From: Pristionchus mayeri
Taxonomy: Eukaryota; Nematoda; Chromadorea; Rhabditida; Neodiplogasteridae
DNA: 64,000 nt
Direction of reading: 5' to 3'
Assembly (NCBI GenBank): GCA_036245805.1
Contig: BTRK01000005.1
Span: forward strand, 36,251,469-36,315,468
The position numbers and the translations under genes were made by a program. This document shows, in pieces, positions 18,986 to 31,043 of this stretch. Below the pieces are notes generated by a model. That model was not told the origin of the DNA and did no database searches. It worked only from the letters and a program-made list of their open reading frames with translations. Numbering within the stretch: the stretch's first letter is position 1; every line of letters begins with the position of its first letter.

Positions 18986-19498
18986 AGCAAGTGAGAGGGA
19001 GAGCGGAGGTGAAATGGATAGCGGAGGAGAGAGGGGAAGGGAGGAGAGAGGGAGGGGAGGTGGGAGAGCGGAGGTGAGATAATCTAATGAGGGAATGATT
19101 GACAGCGTATCAATTCGAACAGCTTAGTAACCCGAAGGCAAGTGAGAGGGAGAGCGGAGGTGAAATGGATAATGGGGGAGAGAGAGCGAGGGGAGGTGGG
19201 AGAGCGGAGGTGAGATAATCTAATGAGGGAATTATTGGCAGCGTATCAATTCGAACAGCTTAGTAATCCGAAGGCAAGTGAGAGGGAGAGCGGAGGTGAG
19301 GAGAGACGGGAGGGGAGGTGAGAGGGTGAACGGACTGGGAAAATAACGTTATGAGGGAATGACGGGTAGCGTATCATTTCGAACAACCTAGTAACCCGAA
19401 GGCAAGTGAGGGGGGGGAGCGGAGGTGAGAGGATGAACGGACTGAAAAGATTACGTTATGAAGGAATGACTGGTGGTGTAATTTCAGAACAACTTAGT
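18986..19498 (+). repeat. Four tandem copies of a 100-150-bp GA-rich unit
   Basis: Each copy starts GGCAAGTGAGAGGGAGAGCG and ends AACAGCTTAGTAACCCGAA or a close variant. Copies start at about 18987, 19137, 19275 and 19399. Confidence 0.8.
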
Positions 19499-19991
19499 CC
19501 CGGCTCGCCGCGTAGCGGCGAGCCCTGACTGAACTTAGTTTAAAGGCGAACTCCCGCCGAAGGAGGGGGTGAGCGTCGGGGTTACCAGAAGCGTTTGACG
19601 GGTTAGCTGGTGGTCGAATAAGCTCGGGTATATGAGCATTTAGTGATAATGGTAGAGTTGGTTCTTGTGTAGAAGACCAAAGACGAGAGAGAGTAGACTG
19701 ATTCATCTCGGATGAGAATGAGGGAAGAGGGGAGCGACGGGGTTTATATACCCACGAGCGGACCGACGAATCGATGGTAATGAGGATGGTAATGCAGGGA
19801 TTATCTTCATATCACTTCTTGGTCCTCGAGAAGAGTGGTCGGTTGAAGACAAGAAGAGAGTCTGAGTCAATAGATAATCCTATCCCAATTCCTCCCCAAG
19901 TGGTGATGTCCACTTTATGTCCTACCCATCCTTTCCATCCCTTGTCTGTATTCTTTTTCTGTATTTGCACCATGTCTTGGGTCTCATTTCT

Positions 19992-20430
19992 TTATTCTAC
20001 TACAGAGACCAAGTGACTGAACTCTACTCCATTTGTTGGGCATACGACGTGGACGGACCACCAGGTGAAACGGAGGTCGACTGGGTGGTCATAGTCGGGG
20101 TAAAGGTGATCTGCGAGGGTGGCGTGTTCACCGGTGGTGCATTCTGGGGGAGACTCTGAGGCTGAAGAGTCTGAGTCGGGACAAGAAAATGAGCCAATGG
20201 AAGTGAGGTCGTCGCGTACTGGTGGGGTACGGTAGTCTGGTGGGGAGCATGAGGGATATAAGTATTGGGGGGGGGGGGGAGTGCGAAGGTCGGTTGAGTG
20301 GTGACGAAGTTCGGCTGGGTCGACGCGAGGAGGCTTGGCTGGGTAGACGAGAGGAGGCCCAGCACGGAGTCCAACTTCTGATCCAGCTCGGTGAGCATGT
20401 GCGCGAGGTCGGTGTTTGTCTATAAACACC
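19992..20430 (-). pseudogene. Gag-like N-terminal remnant of a gypsy-type element
   Basis: A minus-strand frame (ATG near 20398) encodes a short helical start (LTELDQKLDSVLGLLSS) followed by a Pro/Gln/Thr-rich stretch, typical of gypsy Gag amino-termini. No further Gag core, protease or RT is found downstream on this strand. It lies downstream of the integrase remnant at 20798-21235 with a presumed LTR between them. Confidence 0.4.
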
Positions 20431-20797
20431 TTTTTTTAGCTACGGTATCCACTGGGTAGCTACGAGGTCTGGAGTACGGTACTCACCGTTGTGTTCGGAG
20501 GACGGAGATTACGGTAGATAGGGCGGCCAGGCCTGCACGAAGTGCATTGACAGTGGTGCGCGTGAATGGCCCGCATTCGACGATGTCGATAGAATGAAGA
20601 CAAGCGACGATTCTCACTCTTTTATAGAGGAATCCTTCAGGGTAATGAGTCCCTTTTGCATCTTTCATTGATGCGAAATTACATTCTAATCTCTCTTGGT
20701 ACACGTCAGTTTATTTGTCGATGGAAATTACTCAATTTTGTCACGTTTTTTTTTGAATTGTACTATGGAAATTACGGTATCTTTTCCTCCCCAACTC

Positions 20798-21235
20798 TCA
20801 AAGTTGGATCTGGTTCTCTCTGGCCTTATTTACACCGGCCAGGTTACGGTAATCGACTCTATCCCTTCCGGCCAGACGTGACGACTGTCTTGCCGGAGGA
20901 TTCTCTACTTTCTTTCTCTCAGACATTTTAGGAGCTATTTTCATTCTTTTTTCTTCTATCTGTGCCTTGGGCGGTTCTGTCATTGCTCTTTTTTCCGCCC
21001 TACGGTTATTTGCCGGAATTTGTTCCTTCCTTATTTCCGGTCTTGCTTCTACTCCTTTTTTCATGATTAATGCCTCATAATTTTCCCATAGTACAATTTT
21101 GGGTTTCTTTTTTATCTGATTAGCGTGACACATTCTTTGGGAATCTCCGAAATGTACTTCGTACTGATTATTCCTTATCTTATTGGTGATTATTCCAGGA
21201 ATCCACTTATCACCTACTGGTTTAGGGTTTAACAC
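20798..21235 (-). pseudogene. C-terminal integrase remnant of a gypsy-type element
   Basis: The 145-codon minus-strand frame begins KPVGDKWIPGIITNKI and continues NQYEVHFGDSQRMCHANQIK, the small barrel domain at the end of Ty3/gypsy integrases, followed by a basic tail with RQSSRLAGRDRVDYR. It is the 3' end of pol. The rest of the element is absent, replaced upstream by the foldback at 21269-22306. Confidence 0.65.
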
Positions 21236-21268
21236 ATAGACTTCCTCCCAAACTTCGAAGATTCACAT

Positions 21269-22306
21269 ATGAGGCTGGTTTCCTAAGAATCGGACATTCG
21301 ACTGTTGGAGCTGGTATAGTGAAATTACGAAACTTGTGGAAAGAGGTTCTCAAGAGTGCTGATCATCATGGCCCACTTCATTCTGCACCAATGCGACCGG
21401 TGCAGCCAGGCTGCATGGCAGTTCTACGTCATTATTTTCACCAATGTCTTCATAACTCAAGAAATTATCAAGTAATCACCCTGAAAATTTAATTTTGGGT
21501 GAATTGGGACCCACAGATTCCGAAAATGCGAAAAAAATTATTTCTCATCCGATAATGAATTAAAAATATTTTCTCGAATACTAGTCAAGTTTTAGACTAG
21601 GTCTATGTGTGAGGAGATGCGCGTCGTTCTCACGATCAATTTCCGTATACTATGTGTGGACTTGGGAGGTGACTATTTTTTTGCTACAAGCAGTTTCCAT
21701 TACCACTTTTTCGCTCTCCGACCACAACATCTGAACAAACAATTTAGAAATAGATCAATAATTTAGTTTCATTGCTGATATGTACCTATCACCGTTATGG
21801 GCTAATGAACAGTAATTGAAACATATTTGTTTCTCTCACTCTCCAATGTTTGTTCAGATGTTGTGGTCAGAGAGCGAAAAAGAGGTAATGGAAAACTGCT
21901 AGTAGCAAAAAAATACCTCCAAAGTCCAAACACAGTATACGAAAAATGACCTCCAAAGTCCACACATAGTATATGAAAAATGATCGTCACACATAGACCT
22001 AGTCTAAAACTTGAATAGTATTCGAGAAAATATTTTCAATTCATGATCGGATGAGAAATAAATTACGATTTTCACATTTTCGGAATCTGTGGGTCCCAAT
22101 TCAACCAAAATTAAATTTTCAGGGTGATTACTTAAAAATGTCTTGAGTTATGAAGACATTTGTGAAAATGATGACGTAGAACTGAAGCAGAATGAATGCA
22201 GAATGAAGTGGCCCATGATGATCAGTACCTTTGAGAACCTCTTTGTATACATTTTCATAATTTCACTGTGCCAAGCTATTTCTGATTCTTAGCCAACCAG
22301 CCTCAT
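21269..22306. mobile_element. 1.0-kb foldback element
   Basis: The left arm from ATGAGGCTGGTTTCCTAAG (21269) recurs inverted as TCTTAGCCAACCAGCCTCAT ending at 22306. Paired landmarks include CATCATGGCCCACTTCATTC, CTTCATAACTCAAGA and CCACAACATCTGAACAAAC. The arms meet near 21790 and identity is roughly 85-90 percent by eye. No coding frame. Confidence 0.9.
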
Positions 22307-22461
22307 CAAACATAACCGGCTGAGATAGAACAAGTTGTATAAGTGGTAAATCAAAAGTTTGCAAACAGTCTAAGCAGACTATAGCGACCAAATATATTCC
22401 ATATATTGATACATGAAATTTCCTAAGTAATATTTTTGGAAATTTAATCTAAACCACAAAC

Positions 22462-22572
22462 CACTTGAATCCTCCCTCGTTGAACACTCCCGATTCCGCT
22501 TTTCCCGCGGTGAAAACTGCAGCTGCATTTTCAATTTCCCACCGAAGAACGATCTTGGAATTATCCGACATT
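22462..22572 (-). pseudogene. Orphan first exon of a MATH-BTB gene (gene B)
   Basis: ATG at 22572 starts a standard MATH first exon (MSDNSKIVLRWEIENAAAV, ending FNEGGFKW) with a normal GT donor. No further MATH or BTB exons exist downstream on the minus strand before gene A starts at 15662. The rest of the gene has been lost or replaced by the foldback, the gypsy remnant and the repeats. Its upstream region (22660-22740) still resembles that of gene F. Confidence 0.8.
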
Positions 22573-23213
22573 TTTCAAAATTGCTCTTAAACTATATCGG
22601 AAATGTTAACTAGATCAAGGAAACATATGGAAAGTTGATATAGGTAGCACAGAGGTCATAGACCTTTTCTTTTCTCACATTCGTGGAACAAAAACAACGA
22701 AGATGTTTACTTCATTTCTGATAGCATAGACATGAATAAAGCAGTCAACAAATGCCTCATCATTATCAGTGTTGGGTTCAGAGATCGAAAAGTCATGCTG
22801 CGCAAATAGTTTAAAATTTTTAAGAATTTTATTTTTGAGAAAAACGTGCCGCTTTTTATGATTCTGATTATTCTCGACGTCATCTATCCAACGGTTTATC
22901 ACAGTTTACCTTGTGCTCATCGGTGGCTAAAATAAACATGCCCGCGAATCATAACGTGAAAATCGGATTTTGAGACTGCGGTAGGTTTTTATTCAGCTGC
23001 GGCACGTTTTCCCAGAACGGGGCCACGTTTTTATTTATTCATTCAATGGGGCCGATAATGTGATGAAGAAAGTTCGATGTGTTTGCTAATGGAGGGTACG
23101 TTTCTTGACATGTCGATATCTACATACTTTTCGATCTATGGTTGGGTTAAGGAAATAGATTATAATCGTAAACAGATCAGATAACGACAATGGATAGACA
23201 GGTTATATCTATA
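22573..23213. other. Intergenic region between gene C and orphan exon B
   Basis: The stretch 22690-22740 (ACAAAAACAACGAAGATGTT, CATAGACATGAATAAAGCAG) matches the region upstream of gene F near 36620-36680, a likely shared upstream region. Nothing else is recognised. Confidence 0.4.
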
Positions 23214-24478
23214 TCAAGGAATATAGAGTTCCATGATTCGATCACAGATCGCAACCTTCAGATCGGCAGAGAAATTTGCGTACTCAGGAGTCGACTGAAA
23301 TATGCGACACAATAAAAAACTGAACAATAATGCACAGAGAAAGGTTGCTTTTAAGCGGTACTGTAGAAAAGGATACACCAGGCGTCAGTTTGAGTATACT
23401 CGACGTTTAATAATTTTTTCGCTTCTGCTAGAAACTACGCACTTCCGATTCTGTGACTTCCTCATGACTTTCACAAAACGAACCTTAATCTTCGAAGCCA
23501 GACCACCCACAATGCTGAACGATTTGAGGCAGTGATCCTGAAAATGCAAGTAAAATAGTGAATCACAAAAAATTCAATAAACACCACAAAATAACGAGAG
23601 ATGTAATACTTGCAATTGCGGCCTCGCACAAAACATGGACCATCCCTCTTCTATGAATAGAAAAATGTATTTTCACCTTGAGTGAAGTGAGTCTGTATTG
23701 GTCGGCAAGGAGCAGTTTCTTCGCCTCTCCAATCCCGTTCGAGTGAGTGAGATGATTCTCAGACTCTTTCAGAAGGTCCTAAAATGAAAAAAAACTCTTA
23801 TTCGCGAGGTATGAGGGATCGGGGATAATCCAATAGGATATTCTACATCTAGTTGAAAAAAATCAAATACATCCGTCTCAAATTCTTCTTTTGTCCTACG
23901 AAACAATAAAACAAAGAAAAAATCACTTACTGCCATTTGGAACCGATCGGCAAGCTTGAGAATGTAAGGAACATTACGATCTGAATAAGATATAAAATAT
24001 TGTGAAATAATAAATAATATTTAAGCTTCTATTCTAATAAATGATCATCAAGACCGAGATTAAGGGGGAGGACTAACAAAACAAGTGAGATAAAAATTCA
24101 TAAACTACATTACCCGAGAGTTCAGCAGTTCGAAAGCAGACCAAATGGAGAAGGTCGAGGAATTCCTGAACAGCTACATTTATACTGAAAAATGCCATTA
24201 CATTCTTCATAGACGACATCTTTGATCTCAACTTCCTCCTTGTTCTTCTCAGCGAAATCTCCGAAGAAGAGGGTCTTGAAGACTGGAGAATGGACAGCGA
24301 GGAACTGTAAATACATTATTTTAACGGAATGATAAATACCATCACGAATATTTGGAATGGCAAGGCAGAAATATATGTGAACATACATAAAATCATTAGG
24401 TGTTTTGATTACTCTCAAACAATGAAAAAATTAATTGAGAAATAAATTGCATTCATATTTAGTTTGCATTAATAATTC

Positions 24479-25647
24479 GATCAAATCGATCAAACAACTC
24501 GCTCAAACAATCAATCGATCAATCGATCAAACAACTCGCAGAACGCACGCACGAATACGGAATGCACCTCTACTTGGGATTCGTGGATTTTCGGAAGGCA
24601 TTTGACTGTGTGGAATGGAACTCTGTTTGGCACGCACTGTGGATCGCTAGAGTGCACCCGACTCTAATCCATCTCTTGCGTCGCCTCTACGAATCTTCCT
24701 CTACTCTCATCCGGGTCAACGAGGATTTGGTTCCAGTTGAAGTGCGGAGAGGAGTTCGCCAAGGAGACACTCTCTCCCCATGTCTCTTCAATGCCGTCTT
24801 GAGATACGCTATGAATGAAATTGATTGGGAGAACAACGGAATATCGATCGATGGCCGCAACCTGAGTCACTTAGAGTACGCAGACGACATTGTTCTAATC
24901 GCAAAGAGTCGCCCCGAACTGGAGAACATGATGAAGAAACTTATGGAGGCTTGCGCGCGCGTTGGTCTTGAAGTAAATCCATCCAAGACCGTACTTCTAA
25001 CCTCGTGCACCTCCACCCGAGCACCCATTGTCATCGACAATCTGAAGTTCAACTTTGCCGAATCCACCACCTATCTAGGCGGAAGAATCTCACTTCCCCT
25101 TGACTACTCAGCAGAACTTGAGCACAGAATTCGTCTGGGTTGGTTCGCATGGAGCAAGCTCTCGTACCTCCTCTCTTCACGCATTCTACCGATGAAAACA
25201 AAGCGGCGCCTTTTCAACAGTTGTGTCATGTCTACGATACTCTATGGCAGCGAGCTATGGGCCCTACGAGCAAGTGACAAGGAGCGACTAAGTGTGACTC
25301 AGCGTAAGATGGAGCGGAAAATGCTCGGAATCAGCTTGCGAGATCGATGGAGGAACGTGAACATCCGCAACGCAACAGGAGTCCGTGACTGGAATCAGGA
25401 GGCTATGAGAAGGAAGGCAATTTGGGCGTTGAAACTGCGACGAATGGATATGGAAGAATGGAGCAGAGCGACTACTATGTGGATACCTTACAACAGGACG
25501 CGCTCACCGGGTCAGCCTAAACCCCGATGGAGAGATGATCTCAGAAGAACTATTGGAGCGAGATGGTGGAACGCAACTGCTGAAGAATACCGACCCTTCC
25601 TCATCTTGCGTTAACGCATGACGTGATAAATATTGATTGATTGATTG
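24479..25647 (+). mobile_element. 5'-truncated RTE-like LINE in gene C intron
   Basis: Flanked by AATAATTC direct repeats (24471-24478 and 25648-25655), a likely target duplication. It begins with a GATCAA-rich stretch and ends in an ATTG short-repeat tail (ATTGATTGATTGA), typical of RTE-type elements. It carries the C-terminal half of a reverse transcriptase and nothing 5' of it. Confidence 0.85.
24562..25614 (+). pseudogene. RTE-type reverse transcriptase, C-terminal part
   Basis: 350 codons open from the first ATG; homologous coding starts slightly upstream. Motifs: FVDFRKAFDCVEW, RRGVRQGDTLSPCLFNAVL, YADDIVLIA (intact catalytic YADD), GLEVNPSKTVL, TYLGGRI, then the C-terminal region with AIWALKLRR and SPGQPKPRWRDDL. 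The endonuclease domain and the RT fingers are missing through 5' truncation, so it is not autonomous although the remaining frame is open, suggesting a fairly recent insertion. Confidence 0.9.
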
Positions 25648-25859
25648 AATAATTCAAGTGATACCTCCTTGGATACATGAAGTCTCTCTTCCCCAATCTT
25701 CAGAATGACGTTGCTCATGTCGTTAGGCGCAGAGAAAACTCCCAAATCAACAATAGATCTTAAAATAGTTTATTTATTCAGGTTTTCGTATTGCGCAAAA
25801 ATGATATTTATATTTCAATCCATTACCATTCACAGAATAAAATGGTGACAAAAAATGAA

Positions 25860-26370
25860 AAGAAATCGTGAGAACTATGAAATTAAGAATTCAATCAGTA
25901 ATGAAAGAAAGAAAAAGAGAGTACTGCTTAGAAGGGAGGGTAAAATGTGGACTTCCTAGAATGGAACGGGTTGGTGTTTCGGTCCTGGGTCGCAGACACC
26001 GACCCGCCTCACAACGGGTGGACCTCGTCAGTACGATGCCCGTTGCAAGTGGAGAACAAAAGAAACTAGTCAAAAGGATGGAATGGATAATAAAGTTATA
26101 GTTAGATAAAGGATGGGGAACTTACAACAAACAACGCGACGAAATTCGAATATGAAATTAGAACAAAAAAAAGGAATGAGGAAGGGTGTCTTCGTCCGAT
26201 CGTCTTATCGAGTGAGGGAAGGAGCGAGAGAGGAAGGGAAGGGGGTACAATCGATTGGACTCGCCAGACAAGGAAAGAGAGGAAGGGAAGGGGACACAAC
26301 CGATTGGACTCGCCAGAGAGAAGGGAATGGGCATTATCGAGTGGACCAGCAAACACAAAAGTTCGAATAG
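25860..26370. repeat. Intronic insertion with short tandem repeats
   Basis: Within the gene C intron. Around 26225-26355 a unit of about 50 bp is repeated two to three times (AGGAAGGGAAGGGG, CCGATTGGACTCGCCAGA). The section 25960-26050 is GC-richer than its surroundings. No gene recognised. Confidence 0.55.
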
Positions 26371-27055
26371 TTGTTCAACTAATCTAAAACATTTATTTAG
26401 ATTTTTTTTAAAATTGCCCCTCAGAACTGATAAGTTCGATGTGGAATTCCAAAGTGACCTTGTCGTGGATGCAGTACTGAAGGTTGTTGTTTTTTTTCAA
26501 AATCAAATAATAGTGAAAACAGTTCCATAGAAACATCAGCCCTTAAGCATTAACCAACCGTGCAGTGCTCACGGTGAAAATATGTTACAACTTTCGTAAT
26601 TTTTTACATTTGAGTCAAAATATCAATATTAAAAACATAGATTTTTTAAATTTCCATTACCGTATCATTTATCAGAAAATCCCATGCGATAAAATAATAG
26701 TGCGACAAAATAGAGTTATCACGATTGAAGTCCAACCGCTTCTGAAAATACTTCTAAAAAATGTGATATTTTACAGTTCAGGTGAACCTCGTCTTCTCGT
26801 CTACCACAAGGGATATATAACTGACAAAATAATATAATAATTTTCATAAACAGGTGGATTAATAATAAAACAATTTTCAAACGGCACAAACATACCGAGA
26901 AACTCAGGTTTCTGCCATTCACTGCGAGAATCCGCAATTCCGCATTCGTATTACATATCCAGGGTCCGTTGTAATTGACTCCACATTGCAACGTGAAATC
27001 TGTGAAACCAGCTGGAAACCGGGATAGCCCATCGGTTCGTGAAGACGAAAGTGAC

Positions 27056-27796
27056 CTGCAATGACACATCAATTTAAGATTTTTCGAAGGGGCATTAAAC
27101 GTCGGGTTTTCCGGCTTCGTCAGCCTTTTATCTTTGATTCAATCCCAACATAATTAAATTTTTTTGCACTTTTTCAATGAAGTTTGTATATCCATAATTA
27201 AATATTTTGGTGAAATTTAAGAAGATTTAAAAATATGTTTCCGTTTAACGCCAAGCAATTTTCTGCATTTTTTATGCACATTAGAACTTGCCCACTGTAA
27301 CAAATTCGAAGAAATCACAAAAGATGACCGTTCAACTGCGCCAAATTATACACAAAAGAAGATGAGATTCTGCCTCGGTTATACACCAAAGTAGTTGAGA
27401 TTCTGCATCGCAGAAAGAGAATGCAGCTATATCGAGGTTTATCTCTTAACTTACTATTATCACATATTTAATGAACGAAAGTCAGTACAAGTCTGTCTCA
27501 CTAGCTTCTTGCCGCATTACTAAATTTCTTCAAGTAACTTTCGTTAAAGGACGACTATACTCAAAGTTCGACTTTGGACACATTCATAACAAGACGAATG
27601 GGTCCATCCGAAAACGTCCCCCCTCTCCCCCTGGCAGTCCTAGCCTCTCTAATCAAATTTTGAGGTTTTAATTACACAACTCAATTAATTTTGCTTAAAA
27701 AGCTTCGCTCTTTTTTTATTGATAAAGAGCTTGAGCTGTTCTATCTTTTGTTTGTAAAATTTGAGTCAGTAAAATGAAAGTATTTTTTTAATTAAC
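27056..27796. other. Junction between genes C and D, no gene
   Basis: The 5' exon of gene C and the last three exons of gene D (BACK-like and C-terminal exons) should lie here but are absent. The sequence is AT-rich and otherwise unrecognised, consistent with a deletion or replacement across the gene junction. Confidence 0.6.
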
Positions 27797-29849
27797 CTCC
27801 TTCTGGAATTGATCTGCAAGCTTCAGGATGTGAGGCACAGTGCGTTCTGATTAATAATAGCTTACACTTTCTAAAAAAACACAACTTACCGGTTATCAAA
27901 GTTCGAAGATAGACAAAATGAAGAAGATCGATAAACTCCTGGAATTAAGATTAGACGACTGGTTGAAATATTAACATTACTGACCTGGTAGACAACGTCT
28001 TTGATCTCAACTTCCTCCTTTCCCTTCTCAGCGAAATCTCCGAAGAAGAGAGTATCGAATACTGGAGAGTGCACAGCCAGAAACTGTGAAATGTTCGCAT
28101 AATGATCATCTTGATAATACATTTAATAATATTTGACAAAAATTGAATCATACAGAATACTACTGTAATTAGAATCCAAAGAGTTTAGTTTCGTTAATTT
28201 AGGGTTTCATTCAGAAATATCTGTTGACTAATATTGCGCTACAATATGTGTAACGAGATAAGGAGCTTATCATACCACAAAGTTTTCGAGAGTTCTTCAT
28301 TGCAAAATGATATAAATTTCCAAGAATACCTCTTTCGATACATGAAGTTTTTCCTGTCCAATCTTCAGGATAACGTTGCTCTTGTGGTTTTGTACAGCAA
28401 ACATGCCCGGATCAGCGATCGATAGACCACTTAAATAACCGATTATTTATTTTTGAACAATTTCGCATTAATTTCTAACAATATTGAAAACAGTATATGC
28501 GTTTTAATATAATATTTGGACGTTTATTTCGAAGTTTGATGCAATAAACAGGCACCGATCAGGAATCGAGCAATCTCGTTACTTTAATTTTTAAAAAATA
28601 ATTCTTTGGTTTGCACGAGCTATTTTTTCGTTCTCTAGCCACACCATAGAAAACCTGCGAGTTTTTCATTGCCTTTTCCCTCTCTCGAAAACAACGCTCT
28701 CTTCACATTCTCAGATTGTCCCACAAAATATTTTGCAATCTTTTTCAGCAGATTTTCAAATTGTAATTAGAGAAATAAAATAGCAAGCAGTAAAGATAAA
28801 GTTAGTTTTCTTTCAGCATCACAAAAGTTCGTTAATACTTCTCGCATGTTTCTGGTGCATTATACAGGCCAAACAAGAAAAATTTAACAAACTAACTTCT
28901 TCGCAGAAATGATCTTGATGATGAATTCCATGGTGAACGTATTGCTGATGACGAAATTCTGACAAAAATCTTTTTAAAAATATTTCCTCTACGTTTCAAA
29001 TACAATCAATTTAAAGAAGCGTAAAAATAAGAGAACAGGCTATTTACATGGAACACTTTTTATATACGGCTTTCATGGTAAAAGCACTCGAGGAAAGGTT
29101 AATTAAAGAATTTAAAATAGTTTGCAAAAACGTATGAAAACACAACACATAATCTAAATAAAAACTCACACGATTAGCCAAAGTGTTCCAATCATCAGCA
29201 CGACTATGTTTAATGCGGTTATTCCCCTTGTCGAAACAAAGCCGATCCTACGAAAAACGGTCATACATTTAGGCCAACAACGTATCGTTTATAACGAATC
29301 AAAAATCAAAAAGAAAGACCTTTCTGAAAGTCCACTTCTTCTTATTCTTTCTGAGTTGAGCCACTTCAACACCAGCTTCACACTTCCACGGTCCTTTGTG
29401 GTCGATATCACATCGAAGAATGAAATCGGCTCTGTTGGTACCGTCTTGACGCTTTTCGAATGCAGCGATCCTTCAAATTATATTTAATGTAGCGTTGAAT
29501 CTAATTTTACTAAGTTATTGTGATATTCCAGCCTTATTCTATCTGGTTTTAACACATCCCATTTACATTCATCCTTAACGTCTGCTCCATTCAAATTATA
29601 ATAATGACCATTCTAATATATTTCGAGTATTATAATTTTTACACTAAAATATGATAATGTAAGGCTGTTTATTTAGGGATTTGCAAGGGATGATGAGCCA
29701 ATACAACAGAAAAGCCATAATGTGCCATACATGACTAACCATTTGAATCCTCCCTCGTTGAACTCTCCCGATTCCGCCTTTCCCGCTGCGTGAACCGCAG
29801 CCACGTCATTGATCACCCATCGGAGAACAAATTTGAAATTATCGGACAT
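27797..29849 (-). pseudogene. MATH-BTB gene D, lacks its 3' exons
   Basis: ATG at 29849. Exons in coding order: about 29740-29849 (MSDNFKFVLRWVINDVAAVH), about 29320-29472 (MATH core, CDIDHKGPWKC), about 29168-29244, about 28892-28960 (FTMEFIIKIISAKK), about 28330-28424 (SNVILKIGQEKLHVSKE), about 27986-28084 (LAVHSPVFDTLFFGDFAEKG), about 27890-27939 (FIDLLHFVYLRTL) and 27797-27847 (PHILKLADQFQKE). All of these are open. The BACK-like exon (ADQYRL-type) and the two terminal exons are absent, so any protein would end shortly after the BTB domain. Confidence 0.82.
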
Positions 29850-29997
29850 TCTGGAAAGAAATTGAATAATATAAAAAAAATTGAATAACCGCCAGTATAT
29901 AAATATTATGAAAATAAGCAATAAATTTTACCAGGATAAATCGAGACAGTTCGAACTTATCGTAAACCAACTTTTTTAAGGCGGAGATATTCAATCG

Positions 29998-30060
29998 GGA
30001 GTTAAACCGATATTATAGACAATTACGAATCGAAATGAACACAACTTCTTTATCACTACT
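29998..30060 (-). promoter_or_regulatory. Conserved bipartite upstream motif of gene D
   Basis: Plus-strand TTAAACCGATATTATAGAC near 30002 and ACAACTTCTTTATCACTAC near 30042, about 150-210 bp upstream of the gene D ATG. The same pair, in order and at similar spacing, occurs upstream of genes H, I and J. Confidence 0.55.
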
Positions 30061-30235
30061 TATTCAACTACAAAGAATTGAAGAAGGAATAGAACGCAAA
30101 CCGAAACTGGACGGAGAAACTAAAAACCACAAGAATAGTTTAAAAGGTTGTATCACCATCACTTCTGAGAACGACAGTAAGTCATTGAACGAACAATATG
30201 AAATGGATACAGTAATCTAAGAGATTGATCAACGC

Positions 30236-31043
30236 TTAAATAATGGGTAGCATCGCCATTATTCTACAGATAGATGCAGCCATCCCGTCAGAGAAATTGG
30301 CGAAATCGGGAGAAGACTGGAAAGCAACGACCTTTCCCTGCAGTTATTAATGAAACAGATCTAACCAAAAGATTCCTGGTCACATCAGCGATAGTCGTGA
30401 ACGAGTTGAGGCACTGATCCTGCAATTAAACATTATATTTTTAAACAGCAATAACAAGCAAATTTTAGAAGAGGGTATTTAGAAGAAGTTCCTTGCCCTG
30501 AGCGATGCAAGTCTATGCTGATCCGCAAAGAGCAGTTTCTTCATTGCATCAAATCCCGTAGACTGCTAGAGATGCTTCTCACACAGGTTAAGAATTCGCT
30601 AAAAAATCAACATAAAATTTAGAAAACTATGAAAATAATAATGAGTAATAACCTGCATCTGAAATCGGTCGGCAAGCTTCAAAGTGGGATACAGCGAGAT
30701 CTAATAGTGAGAAATTGTTTTAAATTTAAAAAGAAGATGAATACCAGTTATTCCAGTCGTTTCAAAGTGAATAACATTTAGAAGGTCGATGAATTCCTAA
30801 AATAAAATTTAAACAAATGTAAATGGCATTTGTAAAATTTCAACTGACCATGGAGTCAACCTCCTTGATCTCCACTTCTTCCTTTCCGTTCTCTGCGAAT
30901 TCTCCAAAGAAGAGAGTCTAAAATTGAAACCATTTGAATCCTCCTTCCTTGTACACTTCTGATTCCACTTTTCCTCCGGCTGCATTAACCGCCCTCGCGT
31001 TATTGATCTCCCATCGAAGGACGAACTTGAATTCGTTTGTCAT
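30236..31043 (-). pseudogene. MATH-BTB gene E, internally deleted pseudogene
   Basis: ATG at 31043 starts a normal MATH first exon (MTNEFKFVLRWEINNARAV ... GGFKW). After FKW the sequence passes within a few bases into the second half of the BTB core exon (TLFFGEFAENGKEEVEIK, to about 30848), so all exons between are deleted. Downstream remain exons at about 30744-30796, 30652-30702 (2-bp loss, frameshift), 30490-30595 (in-frame TAG after CEKHL), 30366-30417 and 30236-30316 (SPDFANFSDGMAASI, stop at 30236). Clearly non-functional. Confidence 0.9.

Larger units (their letters stand above)
23214..27055 (-). pseudogene. MATH-BTB gene C, lacks first exon
   Basis: Exons in coding order: 26896-27055 (MATH core, CGVNYNGPWIC), about 26655-26742, about 26413-26482, about 25662-25760 (SNVILKIGEERLHVSKE), 24206-24304 (LAVHSPVFKTLFFGDFAEKN), 24114-24165 (FLDLLHLVCF), 23931-23980 (LKLADRFQM), 23677-23778 (KKLLLADQYRLTSLK), 23484-23537 (HCLKSF-type) and 23214-23294 (TPEYANFSADLKVAICDRIM, stop at 23214). 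No MET-start MATH exon exists between 27055 and gene D. After the BTB core exon the expected GT donor is replaced by GAATGT; the nearest GT is 4 nt on and would shift the frame. An RTE-like LINE sits in the intron between the two BTB exons. Probably non-functional. Confidence 0.8.

Noticed and set aside
25960..26050. Possible structured RNA or tRNA in the GC-rich stretch
   Set aside because: No cloverleaf or promoter boxes could be traced.
26102..26370. Overlapping minus-strand frames with Leu/Ser/Phe-rich content
   Set aside because: Products of the short tandem repeat in the gene C intron.
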